This document shows, piece by piece, positions 1 to 10,678 of a stretch of 64,000 nucleotides of DNA. Within the stretch, counting starts at the first letter, position 1; every line of letters starts with the position of its first letter. The position numbers and the translations under genes were made by a program. The DNA lies in the NCBI GenBank assembly GCA_947373225.1, contig CANBWX010000003.1, positions 1 through 64,000 of the forward strand, in the 5' to 3' direction. Under the pieces are notes generated by a model. The model did no database searches. It was not told the origin of the DNA and saw nothing but the letters and a program-made list of their open reading frames with translations. Origin of the DNA: Flavobacteriaceae bacterium. GTDB taxonomy: Bacteria; Bacteroidota; Bacteroidia; Flavobacteriales; Flavobacteriaceae.

Positions 1-20
1 TTTTCAAAAATTCCTTTTAA

Positions 21-2079
<2,059 letters not shown>

Positions 2080-2244
2080 TAGTTTGCAACTCTTGGAAAA
2101 TGTCATTTTTTTTACAACAGATTCAATATGAATAGAAAGTAAAATCCTTTTAATCTTTTTAATCTGTGGCAAAAAAATAATTTAAAAGATATTTGATTTT
2201 TTAAAATCAATTTACGTGATAAATCAGACATATTTTTTTGAAAA

Positions 2245-3159
2245 CTAAACCACAATCGATTTTCCGATAGAAGATTTTGCTTTATTAGTATCTAGATAAA
2301 AGTCAATATGTCCCAAGTTTATTCCGTAACATCCCACTTGGTTAACCAAAACTTCTTTTCCGTCAAGGTTTTTTGCAATTGTTGGTTTGTCAAGAAAAGT
2401 GTGTGTGTGACCACCAATAATTAGGTCAATATCTTTGGTAAGAGCTGCAAGTTTTAAATCTGATATTTTATCAGCATCTTCCTTATTGTATTTATAACCC
2501 AGATGCGAAAGACAAATAACCAAGTCGCATTTTTGTTCTTTTTTCAAAATCAGAACAATATCCTGCGCCGTTTCCACCGGATTATGATAGACCGTTTCCT
2601 TGTACATTTTTTTATCCACAAGACCTTCAAGTTCAATTCCAAGACCAAAAACGCCTATTTTAATTCCGTTTTTGTTAAAAATTTTATAAGGCTTTACAAA
2701 AGCCGCCATCGATGTATTCTTAAAATCATAGTTCGCCGAAACAAATTCGAATGTAGCATGAGGCATTTGGGCAGTTAAACCATCTACGCCATTATCAAAA
2801 TCATGATTTCCAATTGTAGATAAATCATATTTCATCATGCTCATCAATTTGAATTCTAATTCGCCACCATAATAATTAAAATACGGCGTTCCTTGAAAAA
2901 TATCTCCAGCATCTAGCAATAAAACATTTGCGTTTTCCTGACGAATCTTTTCAATTAAAGCAGCTCTTCGAGCGACACCACCCATATTTGGGTTTCTTGG
3001 GTCGTCCATCGGAAAAGGATCAATATGGCTATGAACATCATTGGTATGAAGTATGGTTATTTTTTTTACTTCAGCCAATTCAAAACTGCTCAACGATAAA
3101 CCAAAACCCAACAAAGTTGTTCCTGCGGCTGTTTTTTCGATAAAATCTCTTCTTTTCAT
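2245..3159 (-). CDS. 5'-nucleotidase/metallophosphatase, N-terminal catalytic domain (UshA-like)
   Basis: The protein is a calcineurin-like metallophosphatase matching the catalytic half of UshA-type 5'-nucleotidases, which hydrolyse nucleotides outside the cytoplasmic membrane. Metal-binding motifs are all visible: HTNDVHSH (D-x-H), DAGDIFQGT, GNHDFDNG, SHLG and GGHTHT. The N-terminus MKRRDFIEKTAAG followed by a hydrophobic stretch resembles a Tat signal, so export in folded form is inferred. At 304 residues it ends where the C-terminal specificity domain would begin in full-length UshA. That domain is encoded by the gene 41 bases upstream on the same strand, so the pair probably forms a two-subunit enzyme. 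Substrate (nucleotide, UDP-sugar or other phosphoester) cannot be read from sequence. Confidence 0.88.
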   Translation of the reverse strand: MKRRDFIEKTAAGTTLLGFGLSLSSFELAEVKKITILHTNDVHSHIDPFPMDDPRNPNMGGVARRAALIEKIRQENANVLLLDAGDIFQGTPYFNYYGGELEFKLMSMMKYDLSTIGNHDFDNGVDGLTAQMPHATFEFVSANYDFKNTSMAAFVKPYKIFNKNGIKIGVFGLGIELEGLVDKKMYKETVYHNPVETAQDIVLILKKEQKCDLVICLSHLGYKYNKEDADKISDLKLAALTKDIDLIIGGHTHTFLDKPTIAKNLDGKEVLVNQVGCYGINLGHIDFYLDTNKAKSSIGKSIVV

Positions 3160-3200
3160 TTCTTGTTTTTTAAATCTGTAACCTGTCTGTAATCTGAATT

Positions 3201-4010
3201 TTATTCAACACTAACCCTTATATCATTTATAACTGGAATCGTGTCAACTTCTTTGAAATAATCAATCAGGACATTTCTTAATTTATAATCTAAATCAAAT
3301 CGCTGAACTCCTTTTTTGAAGAAATTCATACTATCTCCACCATTAGCCAAATAATCATTGGTGGCAACATAATAAATTCGCTCTTTTTCGACAGGTTTTC
3401 CTTGAATTAAGATATTTTTTGCAAAATCATCTTTGCTGATTGTAAAAGTAATTCCAGATAGTGGATGTGGTTTTTTTGCTGCAATAAAATAGTCAACTAA
3501 TTCGAAAATTTGTTCGCCTTTTAGAGCTATTACAACAAGTCCGTTTTCGAAAGGCATTAATTCATAGGCGGTTTTCGTGGTAACATTTCCTTTTGGAAGC
3601 GTAGAACGAATACCTCCATTATTGAGCATGCACATGTCGATATTCTTTTTTTCTCTAGCAAAAAAAACGGTATTTCCGCGTTTCAAAGTTACATCGGCCA
3701 TTAAATTCCCAATGGTAGTTTGCCATCTTCCTGCACTTTTGTCAAGTGTCTCTGGGCAATAAGCCAAAACAGTATTCAAGTCCTTATCAATGTGATTTCG
3801 ATACGGTTTGATGTATTTTTCAATTTGCTTTGACTGTTCGGTTTCTAAAACTTGTCCTGAAATTTGATTTCCGTTTTCGGTAATTGGAATCTGTTTTCCT
3901 TCAATTTTAGAAACTTGATAGTTTTGTTTGCCACACGAAACGATTAAAAAAAGTGTTAAGAATATAACAAAAAGTTTCAAAACACCATTATACTTTTTTA
4001 GATTTACCAT
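3201..4010 (-). CDS. 5'-nucleotidase C-terminal domain lipoprotein
   Basis: This 269-residue protein corresponds to the C-terminal substrate-binding domain of UshA-type 5'-nucleotidases without the catalytic half. Family motifs are NGGIRSTLPKG, the nearby ELMPFEN block, and YVATNDYLANGGDSM, which in UshA carry nucleoside-contacting residues. The N-terminus has a hydrophobic segment ending in a lipobox (LIVSC, cysteine 26), so it should be a lipoprotein. It lies 41 bases upstream of the separate catalytic-domain gene on the same strand and is probably co-transcribed with it. The division of one usual protein into an exported catalytic chain and a lipid-anchored binding chain is the notable point. 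Neither gene contains an internal disruption, so this looks like a stable split rather than a frameshift. Confidence 0.87.
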   Translation of the reverse strand: MVNLKKYNGVLKLFVIFLTLFLIVSCGKQNYQVSKIEGKQIPITENGNQISGQVLETEQSKQIEKYIKPYRNHIDKDLNTVLAYCPETLDKSAGRWQTTIGNLMADVTLKRGNTVFFAREKKNIDMCMLNNGGIRSTLPKGNVTTKTAYELMPFENGLVVIALKGEQIFELVDYFIAAKKPHPLSGITFTISKDDFAKNILIQGKPVEKERIYYVATNDYLANGGDSMNFFKKGVQRFDLDYKLRNVLIDYFKEVDTIPVINDIRVSVE

Positions 4011-4039
4011 CTGTAATGCGACTTAAATAATTAATTTTG
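4011..4039 (+). promoter_or_regulatory. Possible Bacteroidota promoter for the DUF6913-like/dapA pair
   Basis: TAATTTTG at 4032-4039 fits the -7 element TAnnTTTG. A CTG 18 bases upstream is an imperfect -33 TTG. The start codon lies at 4058, giving a short leader. Confidence 0.4.
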
Positions 4040-4057
4040 TAATCAGGTAAAAGTAAC

Positions 4058-4579
4058 ATGTTTTTGAATTATATAAAGGATTTTTTTTTAAAAAGAATAT
4101 TAAAAAATAGTTTGCATAATGTAAAGAGTAGTGCACTCGGAACTCCTATTCAAACCGTTGGTCTACTTGTCGATGAAAGTTATTTTTTCGAAAAAGACAA
4201 CTTGGTAAAGGAATTAATTGCCAACGGAATTCTAGAAAAAAACATAAAAATTATTGCTTACAGAGATACGTTAAAAAAAAACGAGACCTATTCGCATCCT
4301 ACATTTGGTATGAAAGATCTCAATTGGAAAGCTGAAATCACAAACTCAGAAGTTAATGATTTCATCAATCAAAAATTTGATTTATTGATCAGTTATTATG
4401 ATGTTGAGAAAGCAATTTTGCTGAACATTACCCATAATTCCAAAGCGCAATTTAAAGTTGGTTTTTCCTTAATTGATAAAAGATTGAACCATTTGATGAT
4501 CAATACAAATGCCGAGAATTATAAAGTTTTCGCCCACGAATTATTTAGATATTTAAGAATTTTAAACAAAATGAAATAA
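4058..4579 (+). CDS. Conserved hypothetical protein (DUF6913-like)
   Basis: I recognise this 173-residue protein only as a conserved flavobacterial protein, recalled as DUF6913, of unknown function. It has no signal peptide or membrane segment. The first 30 residues are basic (FFLKRILKN), and the rest looks like a mixed alpha/beta fold with a Rossmann-like start (TVGLLVDES). It ends three bases before dapA, so the two are almost certainly co-transcribed. That does not by itself show a role in lysine or diaminopimelate synthesis. The gene is divergent from the nucleotidase lipoprotein gene, with 47 bases between them. Confidence 0.7.
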   Translation: MFLNYIKDFFLKRILKNSLHNVKSSALGTPIQTVGLLVDESYFFEKDNLVKELIANGILEKNIKIIAYRDTLKKNETYSHPTFGMKDLNWKAEITNSEVNDFINQKFDLLISYYDVEKAILLNITHNSKAQFKVGFSLIDKRLNHLMINTNAENYKVFAHELFRYLRILNKMK

Positions 4580-4582
4580 GAT

Positions 4583-5470
4583 ATGCAATCATTAATAGGA
4601 ACTGGTGTTGCCCTTGTAACTCCTTTCAAAAGCGATTTTTCAATTGATACGGAAGCGTTAAAAAGAATCGTAAATTTTTCGATAGACGGAGGAGTCGAGT
4701 ATATTGTAATTCTTGGCACAACTGCCGAGAATGCAGTTTTGACAAATGACGAATTAGAATTTGTTATTAAAACAGTAATAGAAACTAACAACGGAAGATT
4801 GCCATTGGTTCTTGGAATGGGAAGTAATAATACCGCGAAACTTGTCGAGGAACTTAAAACAAGAGATATGTCACAATTTGCCGCCATATTATCAGTTTCT
4901 CCTTATTATAATAAACCTACACAAGAAGGAATTTATCAGCATTTCAAGGCTGTTGCCGAAGCTTCTCCGGTTCCAGTTATTTTATACAATGTTCCCAGTA
5001 GAACAGGTGTTAATATGTTGCCATCAACAGTTTTAAGACTAGCAAATGATTTCAAAAACATCGTAGCTGTCAAAGAAGCGGCTGGTGATATGATACAAGC
5101 TTTGCGACTTATCAAAGACAAACCAAAAGATTTTCTTGTAATTTCAGGAGATGATATGATCGCTTTGCCAATGGTTTTGGCTGGTGGAGCTGGCGTAATA
5201 ACTGTAATTGGTCAAGGTTTTCCAAAGGAATTCTCCGAAATGATTCGTTTAGGTTTAAACGGAAAAGTAAATGATGCCAATAAAATTCATTACCTTTTTA
5301 TGGATTGCATCGACATGATTTTTGAACAAGGAAACCCTGCTGGAATCAAACAAGTGTTTGCCTCATTGGGAATATCCGAGAGCACGGTTCGATTACCATT
5401 GATTAAAGCCGATGAATCATTAGCGACTAGGATTGCTCAATTTGTAGAAATGATCAACAAATTAGCCTAA
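4583..5470 (+). CDS. dapA: 4-hydroxy-tetrahydrodipicolinate synthase
   Basis: DapA condenses pyruvate with aspartate semialdehyde, the first committed step to diaminopimelate and lysine. The 295-residue TIM-barrel has family landmarks in order: [10 protein letters not shown] at the N-terminus, GTTAEN (usual GTTGE) at 45-50, catalytic tyrosine in YNVPSRTG (Y135) with R140, and the Schiff-base lysine in VAVKEAAGD (K164). The alanine replacing the glycine of GTTGE is a known kind of family variation and leaves the paired threonines intact. It lies three bases after the DUF6913-like gene. No terminator is evident after it, but the next gene has its own promoter. Confidence 0.96.
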   Translation: MQSLIGTGVALVTPFKSDFSIDTEALKRIVNFSIDGGVEYIVILGTTAENAVLTNDELEFVIKTVIETNNGRLPLVLGMGSNNTAKLVEELKTRDMSQFAAILSVSPYYNKPTQEGIYQHFKAVAEASPVPVILYNVPSRTGVNMLPSTVLRLANDFKNIVAVKEAAGDMIQALRLIKDKPKDFLVISGDDMIALPMVLAGGAGVITVIGQGFPKEFSEMIRLGLNGKVNDANKIHYLFMDCIDMIFEQGNPAGIKQVFASLGISESTVRLPLIKADESLATRIAQFVEMINKLA

Positions 5471-5503
5471 AAATCAGCGCCTTTTATTAAGCAAAAATAT
5501 ATT

Positions 5504-5533
5504 TTGTAGTAGCTAAATTAATAACTAAATTTG
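5504..5533 (+). promoter_or_regulatory. Promoter upstream of bamD operon
   Basis: TTTG ending at 5506 and TAAATTTG at 5526-5533 are separated by 19 bases, a near-ideal match to the Bacteroidota -33/-7 consensus. It precedes bamD by about 70 bases and probably drives bamD-rpoZ-coaBC. Confidence 0.7.
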
Positions 5534-5535
5534 CC

Positions 5536-5549
5536 ACCGAAACTTCGGT
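5536..5549 (+). promoter_or_regulatory. Hairpin at the start of the bamD leader
   Basis: ACCGAAACTTCGGT is a perfect inverted repeat beginning three bases after the -7 element. If the promoter is correct it would place a five-pair stem with an AACT loop at the extreme 5' end of the message, where such stems can stabilise mRNA. It lacks a following T-tract, so it is not a terminator. Confidence 0.4.
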
Positions 5550-5603
5550 ATGATTTGTGCGTGTTATAATTAACTGATAAATCAAAAAAAAGTAAAAAAT
5601 AAA

Positions 5604-6398
5604 ATGAAAAAAATAATTTCTTTATTGATTGTTGTAATCGTTTTTGGTTCTTGTGGTGACTACCAAAAGGCATTGAAAAACGAAGATGTTGGTGCAAAAT
5701 TTGAAATGGCAACTAAATTATATGATGCTGGAAATTATTCAAAAGCAATTCGTCTTTTTGAACAAATTGCCCCATCTTACAGAGGAAAACCTCAGGCAGA
5801 AAAATTATTTTATATGTTTTCTCAGTCTTATTACAAAACAAGACAGTATTATCTAGCAGGATATCAATTTGAAAGTTTTGTTTCAGGTTATCCAAAAAGC
5901 GAAAAAATTGAAGAAGCTGCTTTTTTAGGAGCTAAAAGTTTTTCTATGCTTTCGCCAATATATAGTCTAGATCAAACAGATACTCATAAAGCGATAGAAA
6001 AATTACAGACGTTTATTGATAATTATCCAAATTCAAAAAATTTGGTTGAAGCCAATAAAACGCTGAAAGAATTAAATGAAAAATTAGAAAAAAAAGTGTT
6101 TGAAAATGCTAAAGGATATAATACTATTTTAGATTATAAGTCGGCAATTGTATCTTTAGATAACTTTGTAGCTGATTATCCTGGAACACCTTTCAAGGAA
6201 GATGCTTTATATTATAAATTAGATTCGGCTTATCAATTGGGAATTAATAGCGTTCCTTCAAAAATGCAAGACCGATTAAATGTTGCTAAGACAGCTTATT
6301 CTAATTTGATAAAGTTTAAACCAGATACAAAATACAAAAAAACAGCCGACGCAATGTCTGCTCGAATTGAAAAAGATTTAAAAAATTTCACTAAATAA
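5604..6398 (+). CDS. bamD: Outer-membrane assembly lipoprotein BamD
   Basis: BamD is the essential periplasmic lipoprotein partner of BamA in the machine that folds outer-membrane beta-barrels. The 264-residue protein has a signal peptide with lipobox FGSC (cysteine 17). Helical TPR-like repeats follow, including the family-typical segments KLYDAGNYSKAIRLFE and FYMFSQSYYKTRQYYLA. Periodic tyrosine-rich helices continue to about residue 245. The gene starts a tight run: rpoZ begins seven bases after its stop and coaBC eight bases after that. It is preceded by a good promoter and a short leader hairpin. Confidence 0.93.
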   Translation: MKKIISLLIVVIVFGSCGDYQKALKNEDVGAKFEMATKLYDAGNYSKAIRLFEQIAPSYRGKPQAEKLFYMFSQSYYKTRQYYLAGYQFESFVSGYPKSEKIEEAAFLGAKSFSMLSPIYSLDQTDTHKAIEKLQTFIDNYPNSKNLVEANKTLKELNEKLEKKVFENAKGYNTILDYKSAIVSLDNFVADYPGTPFKEDALYYKLDSAYQLGINSVPSKMQDRLNVAKTAYSNLIKFKPDTKYKKTADAMSARIEKDLKNFTK

Positions 6399-6405
6399 TA
6401 AAGCC

Positions 6406-6723
6406 ATGGATTTAAGAAAGACGAATGCTCCAGTAAACACAATAACTTATAATAAAAATATTATTGAAGAGCCAACAGGCAATGTGTATGAAGCTATAAC
6501 AATTATGGCCAAAAGAGCAAATCAAATCAATTCTGAAATCAAGAAAGAATTGACTGAAAAATTAGAAGAATTTGCTACTTATAATGACAGTCTTGAAGAA
6601 GTTTTTGAAAACAAAGAACAAATAGAGGTTTCAAAATTCTACGAAAAATTGCCTAAACCACACGCTTTGGCGGTTCAAGAATGGTTAGATGGAAAAATCT
6701 ACCATAGAGAAGGAAATAAATAA
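6406..6723 (+). CDS. rpoZ: RNA polymerase subunit omega (Rpb6-type)
   Basis: This 105-residue protein matches the Bacteroidota form of the omega subunit, which helps assemble and stabilise RNA polymerase. The hallmark is the helix GNVYEAITIMAKRANQIN near residues 25-42, equivalent to the conserved omega/Rpb6 region that contacts beta-prime. An acidic helical stretch and a conserved tail (KPHALAVQEWLDGKIYHR) follow. Its place between bamD and coaBC is as I recall from related genomes. The association of omega with coaBC also echoes the gmk-rpoZ-coaBC order in other phyla. Confidence 0.88.
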   Translation: MDLRKTNAPVNTITYNKNIIEEPTGNVYEAITIMAKRANQINSEIKKELTEKLEEFATYNDSLEEVFENKEQIEVSKFYEKLPKPHALAVQEWLDGKIYHREGNK

Positions 6724-6731
6724 TATTGATT

Positions 6732-7988
6732 ATGTCAGTTTTAAACGGGAAAAAGATTTTACTAGGAATTTCTGGTGGAATTGCAGCCTATAAAACTGCT
6801 ACATTAGTTCGACTTTTTATAAAAGCAGGTGCACATGTCCAAGTGATAATGACACCTGCTTCTAAGGATTTTATAACGCCACTTACCTTATCGACGCTTT
6901 CGAAAAATCCGGTGCATTCTACTTTTTATAATCAAGACGAAGAGAATGAAATGTGGAATAGCCATGTAGAATTCGGTCTTTGGGCAGATATGATGGTTAT
7001 TGCTCCTGCAACCGCAAATACATTGTCGAAAATGGCAAATGGTGTTTGTGATAACCTATTGATAGCAACTTATTTATCGGCAAAATGTCCTGTTTATTTT
7101 GCACCTGCCATGGATTTGGATATGTATATTCATCCATCTACATTAGCGAGTTTTAAGAAATTAGAACAGTTTGGCAATACGATGATTCCTGCCGAAAGAG
7201 GGGAATTAGCAAGTGGTTTATCAGGTGAAGGAAGAATGGCAGAACCAGAACATATTGTTGCTTTTATCGAATCCGATTTAGAAAGTAGATTACCTCTTAA
7301 AGGAAAAAAAATACTGATTACTGCTGGCCCCACATACGAAGCGATAGATCCTGTGCGTTTTATAGGAAATCATTCTTCGGGAAAAATGGGTTATGATATT
7401 GCACAAAGTGCCGCAAATCTTGGTGCTTCGATAACTTTGATTTCTGGCCCTTCACATTTTACAATTGCTAATAATTTGGTAAAAGTGATTCGGGTTGTTT
7501 CAGCTCAGGAAATGTACGAAGCCTGTCATCAATATTATCAAAATACGGATGTAATGATTGCGGCTGCAGCAGTTGCGGATTATAAACCCAAAAATATTGC
7601 TTCGCAAAAAATCAAAAAGTCAGCAGATAATTTTACCATTGAACTCGAAAAAACCAAAGATATTCTAGCTTCTTTGGGCGAAATAAAGAAAAATCAATTC
7701 TTGATTGGTTTTGCATTAGAAACTGAAAATGAAATTGAAAATGCAAAGTTGAAAATTCAGAAAAAAAACCTAGATTTGATAGTTCTTAATTCGCTTCAAG
7801 ACGAAGGAGCTGGTTTTGGAAAATCGACTAATAAAATTACATTTATTGATAAAAATTTTATGGTAGAACCCATGGAATTGAAATCGAAAGAAGCGGTAGC
7901 TGATGATATTTTAAACAAAGTAATAGCGCATTTTTATGAAATCGCCACTAGCAAAAAGTTTGCGCAAGCAAACACCCATAAATTATAA
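6732..7988 (+). CDS. coaBC: Phosphopantothenoylcysteine decarboxylase/synthetase
   Basis: This bifunctional flavoprotein joins cysteine to 4'-phosphopantothenate (CoaB) and decarboxylates the product (CoaC) in CoA synthesis. The N-terminal CoaC domain shows GKKILLGISGGIAAYK, the catalytic histidine in NSHVEFG and the APAMD block. The C-terminal CoaB domain starts at GKKILITAGPTYE and includes AAAVADYKP. I place the start at the ATG at 6732 (MSVLNGKK); the ORF track begins two codons earlier at a TTG. The C-terminus carries a short extra tail rich in polar residues (YEIATSKKFAQANTHKL) that I do not recognise as part of the domain. CoaE, the last enzyme of the pathway, is encoded 5 kb downstream. 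Confidence 0.96.
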   Translation: MSVLNGKKILLGISGGIAAYKTATLVRLFIKAGAHVQVIMTPASKDFITPLTLSTLSKNPVHSTFYNQDEENEMWNSHVEFGLWADMMVIAPATANTLSKMANGVCDNLLIATYLSAKCPVYFAPAMDLDMYIHPSTLASFKKLEQFGNTMIPAERGELASGLSGEGRMAEPEHIVAFIESDLESRLPLKGKKILITAGPTYEAIDPVRFIGNHSSGKMGYDIAQSAANLGASITLISGPSHFTIANNLVKVIRVVSAQEMYEACHQYYQNTDVMIAAAAVADYKPKNIASQKIKKSADNFTIELEKTKDILASLGEIKKNQFLIGFALETENEIENAKLKIQKKNLDLIVLNSLQDEGAGFGKSTNKITFIDKNFMVEPMELKSKEAVADDILNKVIAHFYEIATSKKFAQANTHKL

Positions 7989-8031
7989 GGCGATACCATA
8001 TATGACCGCTAAAAAATAAAAATTTACATAT

Positions 8032-8916
8032 ATGAATAAAATAGTTGTTTTTATCTTATTGCTTTCTTGCGGAATTATTAATGCGCAAGAATTAAATTGT
8101 ACAATGACGGTAAATACTCAAAAATTGTCAAATGCTAATCAGCAGGTTTTCAAAACATTGGAAACGTCGTTAGGCGAATTTGTAAATCAAACACATTGGA
8201 CAGGAAAAACAGTCAAACAAAACGAAAAAATTGATTGTTCGATGTATATTACTGTTTCATCCAATAATTCAGATCAATTTGTAGCTACAATTCAGGTGCA
8301 ATCTTCAAGATTAATTTATAATTCTTCTTATTCTTCGCCTATTTTAAATTATAACGATAAAGACTTTAGTTTCAGCTATACGGGATTTGAAAGTTTAAAT
8401 TTGAATCCAAATTCTTTTGAATCCAATTTAGTATCCGTAATTTCCTTTTACAGTTATATAATTTTAGGAATGGATGCGGATAGTTTTGTACCATTATCTG
8501 GTGATCCTTATTTTGAAACAGCCCAAAATATCGCAAATGTAGCCCAGCAAAGTGGTTACAAAGGTTGGAATCAAGCTGACGGAAATCAAAATAGATATTA
8601 TTTAATAAACGACTTATTATCAACAGCTTATGGTGAAGTTCGTCAAACGGCATATAACTACCATTCAGGATTAGATTTAATGAATCAAGATTTGAAAGCT
8701 GGAAAAGAAAAAATTAAAGATGCGCTGGTAAATCTTGCGAAACTGAATGCTACTAAACCCAATGCTTTCTTAACTCGTGTATTTTTTGATGCAAAATCAG
8801 ATGAAATAGTTTCTATTTTTTCTGGAGGACCCAATATTTCAATATCAGATTTAATTGATAGTCTAAATAGAACATCTCCATTAAACTCAAGCAAATGGTC
8901 TCAAATTAAGTATTAA
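8032..8916 (+). CDS. porD: Type IX secretion-associated protein PorD (DUF4835)
   Basis: The 294-residue protein matches the DUF4835 family, whose members include PorD, linked to the type IX secretion system. A cleavable signal peptide is clear (MNKIVVFILLLSCGIINAQ). The mature protein begins ELNCTMTVNTQKLSNANQQ, with the conserved run FKTLETSLGEFVNQTHWT soon after. The later segment SYIILGMDADSF is also family-typical. It is predicted to be periplasmic or outer-membrane associated. Its place between coaBC and recN matches the flavobacterial gene order I recall. Its exact biochemical role is not established from sequence. Confidence 0.8.
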   Translation: MNKIVVFILLLSCGIINAQELNCTMTVNTQKLSNANQQVFKTLETSLGEFVNQTHWTGKTVKQNEKIDCSMYITVSSNNSDQFVATIQVQSSRLIYNSSYSSPILNYNDKDFSFSYTGFESLNLNPNSFESNLVSVISFYSYIILGMDADSFVPLSGDPYFETAQNIANVAQQSGYKGWNQADGNQNRYYLINDLLSTAYGEVRQTAYNYHSGLDLMNQDLKAGKEKIKDALVNLAKLNATKPNAFLTRVFFDAKSDEIVSIFSGGPNISISDLIDSLNRTSPLNSSKWSQIKY

Positions 8917-8967
8917 TTGGTTTTCAATTGTAACTTAAAGCAGCTTTCTTTCACAAAAACAATATAA

Positions 8968-10620
8968 ATGATAACGTCTCTTTCGATAAAAAACTATGCT
9001 TTAATTGAAAAATTAACCATCGAATTTTCTGAAGGTTTTTCCATTATTACAGGAGAAACTGGTGCAGGAAAATCAATAATTTTGGGAGCTTTGGGTTTAG
9101 TTTTAGGAAAAAGAGCTGATTTAACTTCTTTGAAAAATAAAGAAGAAAAATGTGTTATTGAAGCTCATTTTCAAATATCAAAATATAATTTGCGTCCTTT
9201 TTTCGTTGCAAATGATTTAGATTATGAAGATGAAACCATCATTAGACGTGAAATTTTGCCTTCTGGAAAATCTAGAGCTTTTGTAAACGACAGTCCGGTA
9301 AATCTTCAAGAATTGCAGGAATTGAGTTTGTATTTACTGGATATTCACTCGCAACATCAAACACAAGAACTTTCGGATGAGAAGGTTCAATTCGATATTA
9401 TTGATTCAATTGCCAATAATAAAGAAGGAATTTTAGAATATCAAGCACTTTTGAAAAGCTATAAATCGGATAAATCTAGATTAAATTTGCTGCTTAAAAA
9501 ACAAGCTGAATCTGCTAAAGAGCAGGAATACAATACTTTTTTATTAGATGAATTAGTAGCTTCAAATTTAAAATTAGGTGAACAAGAATCTCTTGAAGCC
9601 GATTTTGAAAAATTGAATAATGTTGAAATTATAAAAGAATCTATCGATAAATCTTTGGCTATAGCCAATGAAGAGCAAATTGGGGTTTTACATAATTTGA
9701 ATGAAATCAAAGTTTCGATGCAAAAGATTGCTGCTTTTTCTCCAGAATATTTTTCTTTATTGGAACGAATTACAAGTCTAACAATTGAATTTGATGATAT
9801 TTCGGATGAAATTTTTCGTTGCTCAGAAAAGCTAATAAATGATCCTGAACAACTCGATTTAATTAGCCAAAAATTGCAGTTGATTTATAATTTGCAAAAG
9901 AAACACCAAGTTGCTACAGTTGATGAATTGATAGCAATACAAACCAATTTAGAAAATTCTCTTTTGGAAATTGGTAATTTAGAAGAAGAAATTACTGCAA
10001 TTACAAATTCTATTGAAGAGAAAACGACAGTATTAGATGTTTTAGCGAACACAATTCATAAGAAAAGAATAGATGCTATTCCTGTTCTTTCTCAAAAACT
10101 GATTTCTATTTTAGAGACTTTAGGAATGCCTAATGTTCGTTTTAAAATGGATATTAGCGCTACTTCAACTTATTTTGAAAATGGAAAAGATGAACTTGAA
10201 TTTTTGTTTTCGGCGAATAAAGGAACCGATTTTGGATTATTGAAAAAAGTAGCTTCGGGTGGTGAAATGTCTAGAATTATGCTTGCTGTAAAAGCAATAT
10301 TAGCACAATACTCAAAATTACCAACCTTGATTTTTGATGAAATTGACACTGGTGTTTCTGGTGAAATCGCTAATAAAATGGGCGAAATCATGAAAGAAAT
10401 GAGTCAGAAAATGCAAATCTTTGCCATCACGCATTTGCCACAAATTGCAGCAAAAGGAACAGCACACTTCAAGGTTTCAAAATCTACCATTGGCGAAGAC
10501 ACGCAGTCCGAATTGAAATTGCTGTCCAGTGAAGAACGTGTAATCGAAATTGCGCAAATGTTATCTGGTACAGTCGTCTCAGACTCGGCATTAAACCATG
10601 CAAAAGCCTTGTTGGGCTAA
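8968..10620 (+). CDS. recN: DNA repair protein RecN
   Basis: RecN is an SMC-like ATPase acting early in double-strand break repair. Walker A (GETGAGKS, residues 29-36) lies at the N-terminus. A Q-loop-region LDIHSQHQTQ follows, then a long coiled-coil centre rich in Leu, Glu and Lys (about 155-370). The C-terminal ATPase half has signature SGGEMSR and Walker B LIFDEIDTGVSGE. The length of 550 residues is normal. The last bases of the gene contain the likely promoter of fabV. Confidence 0.96.
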   Translation: MITSLSIKNYALIEKLTIEFSEGFSIITGETGAGKSIILGALGLVLGKRADLTSLKNKEEKCVIEAHFQISKYNLRPFFVANDLDYEDETIIRREILPSGKSRAFVNDSPVNLQELQELSLYLLDIHSQHQTQELSDEKVQFDIIDSIANNKEGILEYQALLKSYKSDKSRLNLLLKKQAESAKEQEYNTFLLDELVASNLKLGEQESLEADFEKLNNVEIIKESIDKSLAIANEEQIGVLHNLNEIKVSMQKIAAFSPEYFSLLERITSLTIEFDDISDEIFRCSEKLINDPEQLDLISQKLQLIYNLQKKHQVATVDELIAIQTNLENSLLEIGNLEEEITAITNSIEEKTTVLDVLANTIHKKRIDAIPVLSQKLISILETLGMPNVRFKMDISATSTYFENGKDELEFLFSANKGTDFGLLKKVASGGEMSRIMLAVKAILAQYSKLPTLIFDEIDTGVSGEIANKMGEIMKEMSQKMQIFAITHLPQIAAKGTAHFKVSKSTIGEDTQSELKLLSSEERVIEIAQMLSGTVVSDSALNHAKALLG

Positions 10621-10638
10621 AGTAATTCCTTATATTTG
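10609..10638 (+). promoter_or_regulatory. Promoter of fabV overlapping the recN 3' end
   Basis: TATATTTG at 10631-10638 matches TAnnTTTG exactly. Two overlapping TTG triplets at 10609-10614 lie 16-19 bases upstream, inside the final recN codons. The fabV ATG is 40 bases downstream. Confidence 0.65.
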
Positions 10639-10678
10639 TCATCTTAAAAAAACCAATAATAGAATAACCTTTATAAAT

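Noticed and set aside
2080-2244. Possible terminator between ligA and the convergent nucleotidase gene
   Set aside because: Only short AT palindromes such as GATTTTTTAAAATC were seen; none is a convincing hairpin.
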